DNA of 44,097 bases from Candidatus Avelusimicrobium gallinaceum (lineage in GTDB: Bacteria > Elusimicrobiota > Elusimicrobia > Elusimicrobiales > Elusimicrobiaceae): contig CALUYH010000011.1 of assembly GCA_944324965.1 (NCBI GenBank), positions 1 through 44,097 on the forward strand, given 5' to 3'. The notes below the pieces were generated by a model. The model saw only the letters and a list, made by a program, of their open reading frames with translations, was not told the DNA's origin and did not search any database. Positions 8,881 through 17,156 of the stretch are shown here, in pieces. The position numbers and the translations under genes are program-made. Position 1 is the first letter of the stretch; each line of letters opens with the position of its first letter.

Positions 8881-10071
8881 TTAAAATTTCTTTTCCAGTG
8901 CTTTTGCGGCGGCAAAACCGCTGCTCCACGCCCATTGCAGGTTAAACCCGCCCAACCGGCCGGTTACGTCCTGCAGTTCTCCAATTACATACAGGCCCGG
9001 CACGGAACGTACCTCGCAGGTGGACGGATTGATTTGCCGTGTATCCACGCCGCCGGCCGTCACTTCCGCGCGGGTGTATCCGGCCGTTCCCGCCGGCACA
9101 AACGAAAAACGGTTTAGCCGCCGGGCCGCTTCTTCCAAGGTGGCGCGGGAGGCATTGGCCAAATCGTCCGGCAGGCCCGCCAGCAGGGTGGAAGCGGTTT
9201 TGCCGGGCAATTTGCCGCGCAGGGCGGCGGTGAAGGTTTTGCAGGTATTTTTGCGCGCATGCAAAAAAGCGTTTGCGTCTTCTTCGGGCAAAAAATTCAG
9301 GGTGACGGGTTGCCCGGGTGTCCAATATAAGGAAATTTGCAATACGGCCGGCCCGCTTACCCCCTCGTGCGTAAAAAGGAGCGGAGCCGTGAAAGTGTGT
9401 TTGCCGCAGGAAACCGTCGCCGGCAGGCTGTTGCCGGCCAGCCGTTTAAAGGGTTCGCGCAGTTCTTTGGGAAAGGTAAGGCCCACCAGGGCCGGGCGTT
9501 GTTCCACCACGGATAAGCCGAATTTTTGCGCCATTTTTACGCCAAAAGAGGACGCCCCCAGCGCCGGGAAGGATAACCCCCCGCACGCCAGCACCAGGTA
9601 TTGCGCCCGTACGGGGCCGGCGGACGAGTCCACCACGAACAACCCGTTTTCCCGCCGGACGTCTAAGGCTTGGGTATCGGTTAAAATTTGCGTATTGGCT
9701 TGTTGTGCGCGGCGCACGAGCCACTGCACAATGGCTTGGGCCCCGAAGGCAAACAACTGCCCGTTGGAGCGTTCTTCCCAGGGGATGTGCTGTTCGTCCA
9801 GCAGGTGCACAAAATCCTGCGGCGTAAACGCGGCCAGGGCGTTTTTGCAGAAGTGCTTGTTTTGGCTTACATAATCGGACGGGGCCGTAAAACGGTTGGA
9901 AAAATTGCAGTTGCCGCCGCCGGAAACGCTCACTTTGGCGCCGGGTTTGGCATTGTGTTCCAGGATGATTTTGGAGCGGTCAAACGAGCCCGCGCACATC
10001 AGGCCGCTGGCGCCGCCCCCGATGACAGCGGTGTGGAAAACGGTGTTTTTTAGTTCGTTGCGGGTTATCAT
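8881..10071 (-). CDS. BaiN/YhiN (HI0933-like) FAD-dependent oxidoreductase
   Basis: Flavoprotein of the HI0933/BaiN family, soluble and cytoplasmic; some members reduce bile-acid intermediates, many are of unknown substrate. The N terminus carries the dinucleotide-binding GGGASGLMCA, followed by KVSVSGGGNCNFSN and YLVLACGGLSFPALG. The C terminus has the family block GLYVIGELQDVTGRLGGFNLQWAWSSGFAAAKAL, which closes the FAD site. Start chosen at ATG 10071 because the FAD motif should begin within ~20 residues; a longer reading frame from a TTG at 10125 runs into the upstream terminator. No Shine-Dalgarno is seen; a weak TATCCT lies seven bases before the ATG. Confidence 0.88.
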   Translation of the reverse strand: MITRNELKNTVFHTAVIGGGASGLMCAGSFDRSKIILEHNAKPGAKVSVSGGGNCNFSNRFTAPSDYVSQNKHFCKNALAAFTPQDFVHLLDEQHIPWEERSNGQLFAFGAQAIVQWLVRRAQQANTQILTDTQALDVRRENGLFVVDSSAGPVRAQYLVLACGGLSFPALGASSFGVKMAQKFGLSVVEQRPALVGLTFPKELREPFKRLAGNSLPATVSCGKHTFTAPLLFTHEGVSGPAVLQISLYWTPGQPVTLNFLPEEDANAFLHARKNTCKTFTAALRGKLPGKTASTLLAGLPDDLANASRATLEEAARRLNRFSFVPAGTAGYTRAEVTAGGVDTRQINPSTCEVRSVPGLYVIGELQDVTGRLGGFNLQWAWSSGFAAAKALEKKF

Positions 10072-10123
10072 TACGTATAGGATAGCAAAAAAGCCGTTGC
10101 GTTGTATGCAAATTTCCGAATGC

Positions 10124-10152
10124 AAACCGCCCCGGGAAAATCCCCGGGGCGG
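10124..10152 (-). terminator. GC-rich terminator after the alcohol dehydrogenase gene
   Basis: Perfect 10-bp stem (10127-10136 with 10143-10152) around a six-base loop; only three T follow on the minus strand, so termination efficiency is uncertain. Confidence 0.65.
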
Positions 10153-10181
10153 GCTTATTTAACCGATATTTTGGCAACGCC

Positions 10182-11357
10182 TTATTTATAGGCTTCTTTC
10201 ATAATTTGCGCGGCTTCTTCGGGCGTCAGATGATGGGCGTCCAGTTCAAACAAGCCTCCCATCGTTTCTTTGGCGGTGGTGGCCAGTTTGTCCATTTCGT
10301 CGGCTTTCACGCCGTAGTCGCTCATTTTCAGGTTGTCAACGCCGCAGGCTTTCTGCAGTTTTTCCAACGCCGTGATAAACGCTTGGGCGCGTTTTTCGGC
10401 GGGCAGGGCGCGTACGTCTTCTCCCATCGCTTCGGCCATTTTGGCGTAGCGGTCGTCCGCCACTTTGCCCAGGAAGAATTTGTAGTACGGCAGGGAAATC
10501 ATAATCAGCCCCGCGCCGTGCGGCAATTTGGGGTAGTAGGCGCTCAACGCGTGCTCCAGCGAGTGTTCGCTCGTGCACGAGGAGAACGTTTCCACCATAC
10601 CGCCCAACGTGTTGGCCAGCGCCACCTGGGAGCGGGCCTCCAGGTCGTTGCCGTCCTTAACGGCGCGCGGCAGGTATTTGGCAATCAGCTCAATGGCCTT
10701 CAAGGCCAGCGCGTCCGAAACGGGCGTGGCAATCGTGGCGATGTATCCTTCCGTGCAGTGGAACAGCGTATCAAAGCCCTGATAGGCCGTCAAATGCGGC
10801 GGGACGGAGGTCATCAGTTCCGGGTCCACGATAGAGAGCGTGGGGAACGTAAATTCCCAGCCGGTGCCGATTTTTTCGGGCCCGTTGGTGATGACGGTCC
10901 ACGGGTCGGCCTCAGTGCCGGTGCCGGCCGTGGTGGTGATGGCTACAATCGGCAGGGCGCCTTCTTTGGGGAATTGGCCTTTGCCGGAGCCGGCGCTGAT
11001 GTAATCCCAGTAATTGCCGGGGTTTTTGGCCATTACGGCAATGGATTTGGAAGAATCAATGCTGCTTCCTCCCCCCAGGCCGATGACGAAATCGCACCCT
11101 TCTTTGCGCGCCAGTTCGGCGCCTTCGGTTACGTGGGCTAAAATCGGGTTGGGCAAAATTTTGTCAAACACGACGTTTTGCACCCCTTGCTGTGCCAGCA
11201 ATTTCTGCACGCGTTCCAAATAGCCGTATTTGCGCATAGACGTACCGGCCGAAATGACAATCAGTGCCTTCTTGCCGGGCAGTTTAGCGGTGGCCAGGTC
11301 GTTTAAACGGCCTGCACCAAATAAAATTTTAGTAGGTAAATAGCAATCAAACTTCAT
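10182..11357 (-). CDS. iron-containing alcohol dehydrogenase
   Basis: Group III (iron-dependent) alcohol dehydrogenase, 391 aa, cytoplasmic, likely reducing aldehydes to alcohols with NAD(P)H during fermentation. Visible motifs: GLGGGSSIDSSKSIAV near 94 (coenzyme loop), TTAGTGTEADPWTVI near 142, GFDTLFHCTEGYIA near 200 with a metal-ligand His, and HSLEHALSAYYPKLPHGAGL near 265 with two more metal-ligand His. Closest in look to NAD(P)H-dependent butanol/1,3-propanediol-type enzymes; substrate cannot be assigned. AGGAGG precedes the ATG by five to six bases. It is a single-gene unit with its own terminator. It fits an ethanol-forming anaerobe. Confidence 0.92.
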   Translation of the reverse strand: MKFDCYLPTKILFGAGRLNDLATAKLPGKKALIVISAGTSMRKYGYLERVQKLLAQQGVQNVVFDKILPNPILAHVTEGAELARKEGCDFVIGLGGGSSIDSSKSIAVMAKNPGNYWDYISAGSGKGQFPKEGALPIVAITTTAGTGTEADPWTVITNGPEKIGTGWEFTFPTLSIVDPELMTSVPPHLTAYQGFDTLFHCTEGYIATIATPVSDALALKAIELIAKYLPRAVKDGNDLEARSQVALANTLGGMVETFSSCTSEHSLEHALSAYYPKLPHGAGLIMISLPYYKFFLGKVADDRYAKMAEAMGEDVRALPAEKRAQAFITALEKLQKACGVDNLKMSDYGVKADEMDKLATTAKETMGGLFELDAHHLTPEEAAQIMKEAYK

Positions 11358-11475
11358 ATTTCCTCCTGCCGGCCAAAGCCGGCCCCCATATTATAACAAA
11401 TCGGCCCGCCCGCCGATAAGGCCGCTTTTTCGGGCAAAAAACGGCCGTTTTTGCTATCATAAACTCACAAAACAG

Positions 11476-11531
11476 TTGACTTTTGCGTTCGCAAATATGC
11501 TATACTTTATTAGGAATAATTATTAATAATT
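11476..11531 (+). promoter_or_regulatory. perR-like promoter with two inverted repeats
   Basis: TTGACT (11476-11481) and extended -10 TGCTATACT (TATACT 11501-11506), 19-base spacer. Inside the spacer is TTTGCG-TT-CGCAAA (11482-11495). Between -10 and ATG is the perfect 14-base AT palindrome AATTATTAATAATT (11518-11531), which resembles a Fur/PerR-type box and would overlap the early transcribed region. Either repeat could mediate autoregulation by the encoded Fur-family protein; this is inference. Confidence 0.6.
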
Positions 11532-11532
11532 T

Positions 11533-11994
11533 ATGAACAGCCATTTACACGAACCAAAAGAAGAACTGGACAAACGCCTGGCGCGTTTTGAAGATTCCTG
11601 CCGGCAAAAAGGCCTGCGCGTGACGCAGCAGCGGCGGGAGATTTTCCGCACGGTGGCACAATCCAGTGCACACCCCAGTGCGGAAAGCGTGTTTGTGGCG
11701 GTGCGCAAAAAGATGCCTAATGTGTCGCTAGATACGGTATACCGCACGCTGGCGTCTTTGGAAGAGATGGATTTACTGATGCGGGTGGGGCTTTCGTCCA
11801 AGGCCCGCTTTGACGGGGATTTGCGTCCCCACTGCCACTTTGTTTGCACACGCTGCGGCGAAGTGTATGATATTTTCCCCCAACCGGGCGAGGCGCCTTT
11901 GCCGTTGCCCGGCGGTGCGCGGGAAATGGGCGAAGTGCGGCAAGTAAATGTGCAGCTTCGCGGAATTTGTAAAAAGTGCCAGGCCACAAAGTAG
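11533..11994 (+). CDS. Fur-family regulator, PerR-like
   Basis: 153-residue DNA-binding metalloregulator. The N-terminal winged helix has GLRVTQQRREIFRTVAQS (27-44) and recognition-helix region VSLDTVYRTLASLEEM (64-79). The dimerisation half has HCHFVCTRCGEVYDI with Cys105/Cys108 and GICKKC with Cys146/Cys149, the four-Cys structural zinc site. The protein is followed by rubrerythrin only 29 bases downstream, which argues for a peroxide-sensing PerR role rather than iron uptake control. No strong Shine-Dalgarno site lies before the ATG; TAGGAA is about 17 bases away. An insertion rich in Pro/Gly between the two Cys pairs (115-135) is slightly unusual. Confidence 0.88.
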   Translation: MNSHLHEPKEELDKRLARFEDSCRQKGLRVTQQRREIFRTVAQSSAHPSAESVFVAVRKKMPNVSLDTVYRTLASLEEMDLLMRVGLSSKARFDGDLRPHCHFVCTRCGEVYDIFPQPGEAPLPLPGGAREMGEVRQVNVQLRGICKKCQATK

Positions 11995-12023
11995 GCACAG
12001 TTGGGTAACTTATAGGAGAAATT

Positions 12024-12563
12024 ATGGAATTAAAAGGTTCTAAAACGGAAAAAAACTTAATGGCGGCTTTTGCGGGTGAATCGCAGGCTACCAATAAATA
12101 TACATACTATGCTTCCAAAGCCAAAAAAGAAGGCTTTGTGCAAATCAGCAAAATTTTTGAACAAACGGCCGGCAACGAACGCGAACACGCCAAATTGTGG
12201 TTCAAAGCCTTGCACGATAACGGAATTCCGACCACGGCTGAAAACTTGTTAGACGCCGCCAACGGCGAAAACTACGAATGGACCGATATGTATGCCACCT
12301 TTGCCAAAGAAGCCAAAGAAGAAGGCTTTGACAAATTGGCCTACCTGTTTGAAGCCGTCGGCAAGATTGAAAAAATGCACGAAGAACGCTACCGCAAGCT
12401 CCTGCACAACGTGGAAACCCAGGAAGTGTTCAAAAAAGCCGGTATCGTGATGTGGGAATGCGCCAACTGCGGCCACATTCACATCGGCGAAAAAGCCCCC
12501 GAAGTGTGCCCCGTGTGCGCTCACCCGCAGGCTTACTTTATGATTCACCCGGAAAATTATTAA
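12024..12563 (+). CDS. rubrerythrin
   Basis: Non-haem iron peroxidase that reduces hydrogen peroxide in anaerobes, cytoplasmic. Residues ~1-140 form the ferritin-like four-helix domain with the ligands expected in [11 protein letters not shown] (Glu19), EREH (Glu52, His55) and later acidic pairs near 94 and 120. Residues 145-179 are the rubredoxin domain with CANCG (Cys146, Cys149) and CPVC (Cys162, Cys165). Length 179 aa is typical. AGGAGA is six bases before ATG. It is the second gene of the perR-like unit and ends in a strong terminator, so peroxide control by the upstream regulator is likely. Confidence 0.96.
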   Translation: MELKGSKTEKNLMAAFAGESQATNKYTYYASKAKKEGFVQISKIFEQTAGNEREHAKLWFKALHDNGIPTTAENLLDAANGENYEWTDMYATFAKEAKEEGFDKLAYLFEAVGKIEKMHEERYRKLLHNVETQEVFKKAGIVMWECANCGHIHIGEKAPEVCPVCAHPQAYFMIHPENY

Positions 12564-12587
12564 TTTTCCGCATTAAAACTGCATCCA

Positions 12588-12617
12588 CCCCGCCCCTTTC
12601 GGGCGGGGTTCTTTTTT
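12588..12617 (+). terminator. terminator after rubrerythrin
   Basis: CCCCGCCC pairs with GGGCGGGG (12588-12595 with 12601-12608) and is followed by TTCTTTTTT. Confidence 0.93.
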
Positions 12618-12628
12618 GCCCGTTTGAT

Positions 12629-12660
12629 AAAAAACGCGCGAAGCGTAAATCTTCGCGCGT
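12629..12660 (-). terminator. terminator after the MFS efflux pair
   Basis: ACGCGCGAAG pairs perfectly with CTTCGCGCGT (12634-12643 with 12651-12660); on the minus strand six T follow. It converges with the rubrerythrin terminator. Confidence 0.92.
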
Positions 12661-12685
12661 GAACCATCGGATTAAAAAAGGGCGT

Positions 12686-14071
12686 TTAGTCCCGCCGGAC
12701 CGATAAAATGCCCCCCGCTACCGCCACCGCCGCGCCAAACAGCATGGCTGCACGGTATCCGCCCAAAAAGGCGTCCTGCGCCGTGGCGCCGCCGGCCGCC
12801 AGGTGGTTTTGCACCAGCGCGTAAACGGCCACGGAAAACGCAATCCCCATAATCATCCCGGCGTTGCGGGCCAGGGCGTTTACGCTGGACACAATACCCA
12901 CCTTGTTGCGCGGGGCCGCGCTGATGACGGTGTTGTTGTTGGGTACCTGGAACGTGCCCGAGCCGCAACCGGCAATCAGCTGCGCCAAGGCAATGTAGAA
13001 AAACGATGTCGTTTCGTCCATCAGCGAAAACATCACCAGCCCCGTCACCGTCATTCCCAGGCCGATGGTGGTAATCAGCCGGGCCGGATATTTTTCGGAC
13101 AAAAGCCCGCTGACAGGCGAGGACAGGGCCAGCGCCACCGGGAACGGCAGCATGAGCAGCCCGGTGCGTACCGGGTCAATGTGCAAAATGTCCGTAGCGT
13201 AAAACGGGAACAACACCGAATTGGTAAAAATGGCCATAAATCCCAGCACGGCTACGGCGTATCCGTACGAAATGGCCGGAATTTTGAAGATGGACAGGCC
13301 GATAAACGGCGTTTTGGACACGCGTTCACGGTAGTAAAACAAGCCAAAAAAGATGACGGCTACCGCAAATCCGCTTAAAATAAGGGGCGAGGTCCAGTGT
13401 TTGGCCGGGCCTTGGTTCAAGGCAAACAGAAACGCAAAACTGGCCACGATAAAACAGACGGCCCCCCACACGTCCATACGCATTTTGCACTTGGGGTTAA
13501 ACCGCGGGATAATTTGCATACCGCGCCAAATGCCGATGATGCACACGGGTACGTTTACCCAAAACACGCTCTGCCAGCCGAAGTGCTGGATTAAAAATCC
13601 CCCCACCGCCGGGCCCGCCAGCGAGCCCAAGGCCACCACGGCCCCAATGCCGCCCAAAGCGCGGCCGCGGTCCTTGCCGGTGAAGGCTTTGGCGATAATC
13701 GCCTGTGAGTTGGCCATCATGGCAGACGAACTGAGCCCCTGCACCGCACGGGCGATAATCAGCATCGGCAGCGACGTCGCCAGCGAACACATCACGCTGC
13801 CCACCCCAAACATAAAAAAACCGCCCAAGTACAGCTTTTTGCGGCTGTACATATCGGACAGTTTGCCAAATACGGGCAAAAAGCACGTAATCGTCAGCAG
13901 ATAGACGCTGACGACCGCCTGAATGCTTTCAATATCGGCGTGGAATTGTTCGGCAATGGACGGCAGGGCAATGTTTACGATGCCCCCGTCCAAATTGCCC
14001 ATAAAGGTGCCCGTGGCCGTGACGGTGAAAATCAGCCACTTATAGGGTAGATTAAGCAGTCGTTGTTTCAT
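12686..14071 (-). CDS. MFS transporter, DHA2 (EmrB/QacA-type) efflux, copy 2
   Basis: 461-residue proton-driven inner-membrane exporter. Motifs of the DHA2 group: GNLDGGIVNIALPSIA near 26 (motif D1), GKLSDMYSRKKLYLGG near 68 (motif A between TM2 and TM3), and LIIARAVQGLSSSAMMANSQAIIAKAF near 108 (motif B and C region). GIGAVVALGSLAGPAVGGFL covers the antiporter motif. About 13-14 hydrophobic segments are present. It overlaps the upstream paralogue by 20 bases and so is probably co-translated with it. The substrate (drug or other toxic compound) cannot be read from sequence. No dedicated regulator lies next to the pair. Confidence 0.9.
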   Translation of the reverse strand: MKQRLLNLPYKWLIFTVTATGTFMGNLDGGIVNIALPSIAEQFHADIESIQAVVSVYLLTITCFLPVFGKLSDMYSRKKLYLGGFFMFGVGSVMCSLATSLPMLIIARAVQGLSSSAMMANSQAIIAKAFTGKDRGRALGGIGAVVALGSLAGPAVGGFLIQHFGWQSVFWVNVPVCIIGIWRGMQIIPRFNPKCKMRMDVWGAVCFIVASFAFLFALNQGPAKHWTSPLILSGFAVAVIFFGLFYYRERVSKTPFIGLSIFKIPAISYGYAVAVLGFMAIFTNSVLFPFYATDILHIDPVRTGLLMLPFPVALALSSPVSGLLSEKYPARLITTIGLGMTVTGLVMFSLMDETTSFFYIALAQLIAGCGSGTFQVPNNNTVISAAPRNKVGIVSSVNALARNAGMIMGIAFSVAVYALVQNHLAAGGATAQDAFLGGYRAAMLFGAAVAVAGGILSVRRD

Positions 14072-15491
14072 AAAAGCCGGTGGGCTGTTTCTTGCGTTTT
14101 TTGCGTTTTTCGCGCGCGGCCGAGAAGTACCCCGCCGCCAGCGACATAATAATGCAGAACACCATCGCCGCCTGATACGCGTACATAAAGGAAGTTACGC
14201 TGTCCTGCCCGGCGGCCGTGTAGTGGCGCCGCACCGCCGAGAAAATGAGTACCGACAGGGCAATCCCCATCACCGCCCCCATATTGCGCGCCAGCGCGCT
14301 TAAGCTGACCACCATGCCCAAGCGGTCCTGCGGGGCGCCGCCGATAATAGTATTGTTGTTAGGCGCCTGGAACGTGCCCGAGCCGCAGCCCATAATCAGT
14401 TGGGCCGTTACGATGTACCACACGGAAGGATGCGTGCCGATGCCTACAAACATAGACGCGCCGATAATCAAAAACCCAAAGCCCACCGTCGTAATCAACC
14501 GGGCGGAATACCGTTCGGACAGCCAGCCGGACACCGGCGAGGCAATCGCCAGTGCCACCGGGAACGGCATCATCAGCAGGCTCATGTGCATCGGGTCCAG
14601 GTGCAGAATGTCGGACATATAGAACGGGAACAAAATGTTGTTGCAGTTGAGCGCAATAAACCCCAGGAGCGATACGATACACCCGTACGAAATGGCCTGG
14701 ATTTTAAACAACGAGAGCCCGATAAACGGATTTTTGGACGTGCGCTCGCGCATATAAAAGATGATAAAAAACAAAATGGACATCACAAACGAGCCGATGA
14801 TTAAAAAAGACGTCCAGTGTTGGCTTTCCCCTTCGTCTAATCCGTACAGAAAGCAGAAACAAAACAAAATAAAACAAATCGCGCCCAGCACGTCCATTTT
14901 CACGCGTTGTTGGGCTTTAAACAGCGGGATGATTTGTATCCCGCGCCAAATCCCCAAGGCGCTGATGGGCACGTTAATCCAAAATACCGATTGCCAGCCC
15001 CAGTGTTGGATTAACAATCCGCCCACGGCAGGCCCCGCCAAAAAGCCGATGGCTACCATCGCCCCGATGCCGCCCAGGGCGCGGCCGCGGTCCTTGCCGC
15101 GGAAGGCTTTGGCAATAATGGCCTGACAGTTGGAAATCATCGCGCTGGCCCCTAACCCCTGCACCACGCGCGAGAAAATCATCCAGCTTAAACTTTGCGA
15201 AAACGCCGCAAACAGCGACCCCAAACCAAACAGCAAAAAGCCCGTCAAATACAGGTATTTGCGGCTGTACATATCGGACAGTTTGCCGAATACCGGCAGG
15301 AAGCAGGTGGTCGTCAGCAGGTAGACGCTGACCACCCATTGGATGCGTTCCAGCCCGGCGTTTAAATCGCGCGCCATTACGGGCAGTGCAATGTTGACGA
15401 TGCCGCCGTCCAGCGTGGACATAAAAACCCCAATCGCCGTGACGGAAAAAATCAGCCATTTATAAGCAATATGCGGTGCGTGTATCTTCAT
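14052..15491 (-). CDS. MFS transporter, DHA2 (EmrB/QacA-type) efflux, copy 1
   Basis: 479 aa, clearly a tandem paralogue of the downstream copy: STLDGGIVNIALPVMA near 24, GKLSDMYSRKYLYLTG near 68, FSRVVQGLGASAMISNCQAIIAKAF near 110 and GSGTFQAPNNNTIIGGAP near 373 match position for position. The C-terminal tail is short and very basic (EKRKKRKKQ), likely cytoplasmic. As the first gene it would carry the promoter: TGTAAT lies eight bases before the ATG within an AT run, with no good -35 and no Shine-Dalgarno site. A heterodimer of the two paralogues is possible but unproven. Confidence 0.9.
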   Translation of the reverse strand: MKIHAPHIAYKWLIFSVTAIGVFMSTLDGGIVNIALPVMARDLNAGLERIQWVVSVYLLTTTCFLPVFGKLSDMYSRKYLYLTGFLLFGLGSLFAAFSQSLSWMIFSRVVQGLGASAMISNCQAIIAKAFRGKDRGRALGGIGAMVAIGFLAGPAVGGLLIQHWGWQSVFWINVPISALGIWRGIQIIPLFKAQQRVKMDVLGAICFILFCFCFLYGLDEGESQHWTSFLIIGSFVMSILFFIIFYMRERTSKNPFIGLSLFKIQAISYGCIVSLLGFIALNCNNILFPFYMSDILHLDPMHMSLLMMPFPVALAIASPVSGWLSERYSARLITTVGFGFLIIGASMFVGIGTHPSVWYIVTAQLIMGCGSGTFQAPNNNTIIGGAPQDRLGMVVSLSALARNMGAVMGIALSVLIFSAVRRHYTAAGQDSVTSFMYAYQAAMVFCIIMSLAAGYFSAAREKRKKRKKQPTGFYETTTA

Positions 15492-15509
15492 ATATATATA
15501 TTACAGCGG

Positions 15510-15692
15510 GACGTACAACGGGCAGCTTTTGCGTCCGCGCGGATAAAAATCATCGGCCGTCCCTGCGGGGCGGCTACGGCGGGAACAAGCCGTTTAAAAA
15601 GGGTTTGTTCGGCGGCGGTTGGGCCGGGCCGTAAAAGCGGCAATACGCCCGCCAAACGGCAAAGTTTTGCTTGCCCCGGGCGTATTGTTTTT
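15510..15692 (+). ncRNA. GC-rich structured intergenic stretch ending in an orphan terminator (possible ncRNA)
   Basis: Between the divergent MFS and AMP-ligase genes there is no credible ORF. The plus strand can fold into GCCGTCCC-TGC-GGGGCGGC (about 15560-15580), a GAACAA/TTGTTC stem further on, and then CAATACGCCCG (15641-15651) with CGGGCGTATTG (15677-15687), which is followed by TTTTT (15688-15692). This last hairpin has the form of a plus-strand terminator, yet no plus-strand gene precedes it. A small RNA is one reading; a decayed gene remnant is another. No clear promoter was found. Confidence 0.35.
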
Positions 15693-15700
15693 GATACGCT

Positions 15701-15708
15701 TGTATAAT
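15701..15708 (+). promoter_or_regulatory. -10 box of the AMP-ligase gene
   Basis: TGTATAAT with TATAAT at 15703-15708 just after the orphan terminator; no convincing -35. It would give a leader of about 115 bases containing an eight-codon ORF from 15741. Confidence 0.45.
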
Positions 15709-15827
15709 ATAATTTTATTTTATTTCATTTAAGTTTACAAATGCCCGCGGCCCAAAAAACAGATTAGCAAATGCATAAAGAATACAGCACGGATGAGGCC
15801 GGCGGCCGTGTAAGACAAAGGAAAAGT

Positions 15828-16967
15828 ATGTTAAGCAAACAGGATGTAAAACGGATGATTGCGGACGTGCTTCGCACCGAAGCGGCCCGGTGCCGCTTGG
15901 ACGTGCTGGCCGTGCTGGAGCCCGGCCAGGAAGAAGATCTGTTCACCCGTATGCCGCGGGAAGTGCTGGAAACCGCTATGCAGAAAGCGGCCGACTTGTT
16001 CGGATACGAAAAGCGGGATTTTTCCTCGCTGGATTTGATGGCGGATTATGCTTTTGCCGCTTGGGTGAAAAACCGCCGGCTGACGTTTTTTACTTCCGGC
16101 ACCACCGGCGACCCCAAACCGTGCGTGCATACGCTGGATATGCTTACCGAAGAATCCGACGGCCTGGCCCGCTTGTTTAAAAACGTCCGCCGGGTGGTGG
16201 CGTTGGTGCCGGCGTGCCATTTGTATGGGTTTACGTTCACGATTGCCTTGCCGCACACGTTAAAAGTGCCGGTCGTGCAGCTGGCGCCCCTTCCCACGCA
16301 GGATTGGGAGCATTTGCTGCAAAAAGGCGATTTACTGGTGGGATTTCCGATTTTTTGGAATTATTGGGTGCGGATGAACGTGTCCTTTCCGCCCGGGGTG
16401 GAAGTGGTCACCTCTACGGCGGCGTGCCCGCCCGAAACGATAAAAGCCCTGTACCAGGCCGGCGCGGCCCGCGTGAGCGAGATTTACGGCGCCACCGAAA
16501 CGGGCGTAATTGCGTTTCGCCATCAGGCGCAGGAACCGTTTGAAATCTTCCCGTTTTGGGAAGCGTCCACCCAAAACCCGGTGTTGCCGCGCATCCGGCG
16601 CCAGGCGCAGCCGCAGTGGCAGGAATTGCCCGACTACGTCAGCCTGCCCGGGCCCGATAAGCTGGTGCTGCTCGGCCGTACCGACGAGGCTGTACAGGTA
16701 GCCGGGGTGAAAGTGTACCCCAAACGGGTGGAAAAAGTACTTTTATCCCACCCGGCCGTGAAAGCCTGCCGCGTGCGCTTGATGCGCCCCGACGAAGGCA
16801 ACCGCTTAAAAGCGTTTATCGTGCTAAACGACGGCTACACTCCGGAACATCTGGGCATTATCCGCACGTATCTGGCCCGGCGCCTGTCGGTGCACGAGTT
16901 CCCCCGCTCGTTTACGTTCGGCTCCCAGCTGCCGCTTTCCGCCCTGGGCAAAGACGCCGACTGGTAA
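15828..16967 (+). CDS. AMP-dependent synthetase/ligase (ANL superfamily), short form
   Basis: 379-residue adenylate-forming enzyme that probably activates a carboxylic acid with ATP. Motifs: TSGTTGDPKP near 89-98 (phosphate-binding loop), YGATETG near 220-226 (adenine/acid pocket), LLGRTDEAVQVAGVKVYP near 281-298 (hinge), and the C-terminal catalytic Lys in SALGKDADW near 375. It is much shorter than normal acyl-CoA synthetases (~500-550 aa) because the N-terminal subdomain is reduced, like small ligases found in lipid or polyene clusters. Start at 15828 is preferred because AAAGGA lies five bases upstream; an in-frame ATG at 15771 has no ribosome site. No carrier protein or synthase lies nearby, so the substrate is unknown. 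Confidence 0.8.
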   Translation: MLSKQDVKRMIADVLRTEAARCRLDVLAVLEPGQEEDLFTRMPREVLETAMQKAADLFGYEKRDFSSLDLMADYAFAAWVKNRRLTFFTSGTTGDPKPCVHTLDMLTEESDGLARLFKNVRRVVALVPACHLYGFTFTIALPHTLKVPVVQLAPLPTQDWEHLLQKGDLLVGFPIFWNYWVRMNVSFPPGVEVVTSTAACPPETIKALYQAGAARVSEIYGATETGVIAFRHQAQEPFEIFPFWEASTQNPVLPRIRRQAQPQWQELPDYVSLPGPDKLVLLGRTDEAVQVAGVKVYPKRVEKVLLSHPAVKACRVRLMRPDEGNRLKAFIVLNDGYTPEHLGIIRTYLARRLSVHEFPRSFTFGSQLPLSALGKDADW

Positions 16968-16990
16968 CCGTATCCGACGCGGCCATTTTA

Positions 16991-17134
16991 TGTTACAATA
17001 GATAAGGAAACGTTCCTATCGTTTTAATGCTAAAGAAGGGTCAAAAGGTCCCAAGAAAAAAATGGGCCTTTTGGCCCTTGTTGACGAATAAATTTTGTGT
17101 TAGCATTAGGGTATAAGGCGTATCATATTGATAC
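16991..17134 (+). promoter_or_regulatory. promoter and strongly structured 5' leader of the 1516-residue gene
   Basis: An extended -10 box TGTTACAAT (16991-16999) precedes about 150 bases of leader. Four foldable elements are visible: a hairpin GATAAGGAA/TTCCTATC (17001-17020); a long 17-bp near-perfect hairpin (17036-17053 with 17063-17079); an outer stem TAATGCTAA/TTAGCATTA (17025-17033 with 17100-17108) that encloses it; and GTATCA-TAT-TGATAC (17120-17134) just before GGAG and the ATG. No long T run follows the large hairpin, so a simple terminator is unlikely. A cis-acting regulatory RNA or mRNA-stabilising structure is inferred. Confidence 0.55.
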
Positions 17135-17156
17135 TTAACTAAAGTGGAGACAACCT

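Noticed and set aside
10072..10125. TTG start extending the BaiN-like protein by 18 residues
   Set aside because: It would begin inside the alcohol dehydrogenase terminator and moves the FAD motif away from the N terminus.
17036..17079. Large hairpin read as the terminator of the AMP-ligase gene
   Set aside because: It is followed by GTTGACG rather than a T run, and an outer stem and a likely promoter place it inside the next gene's leader; weak termination cannot be excluded.
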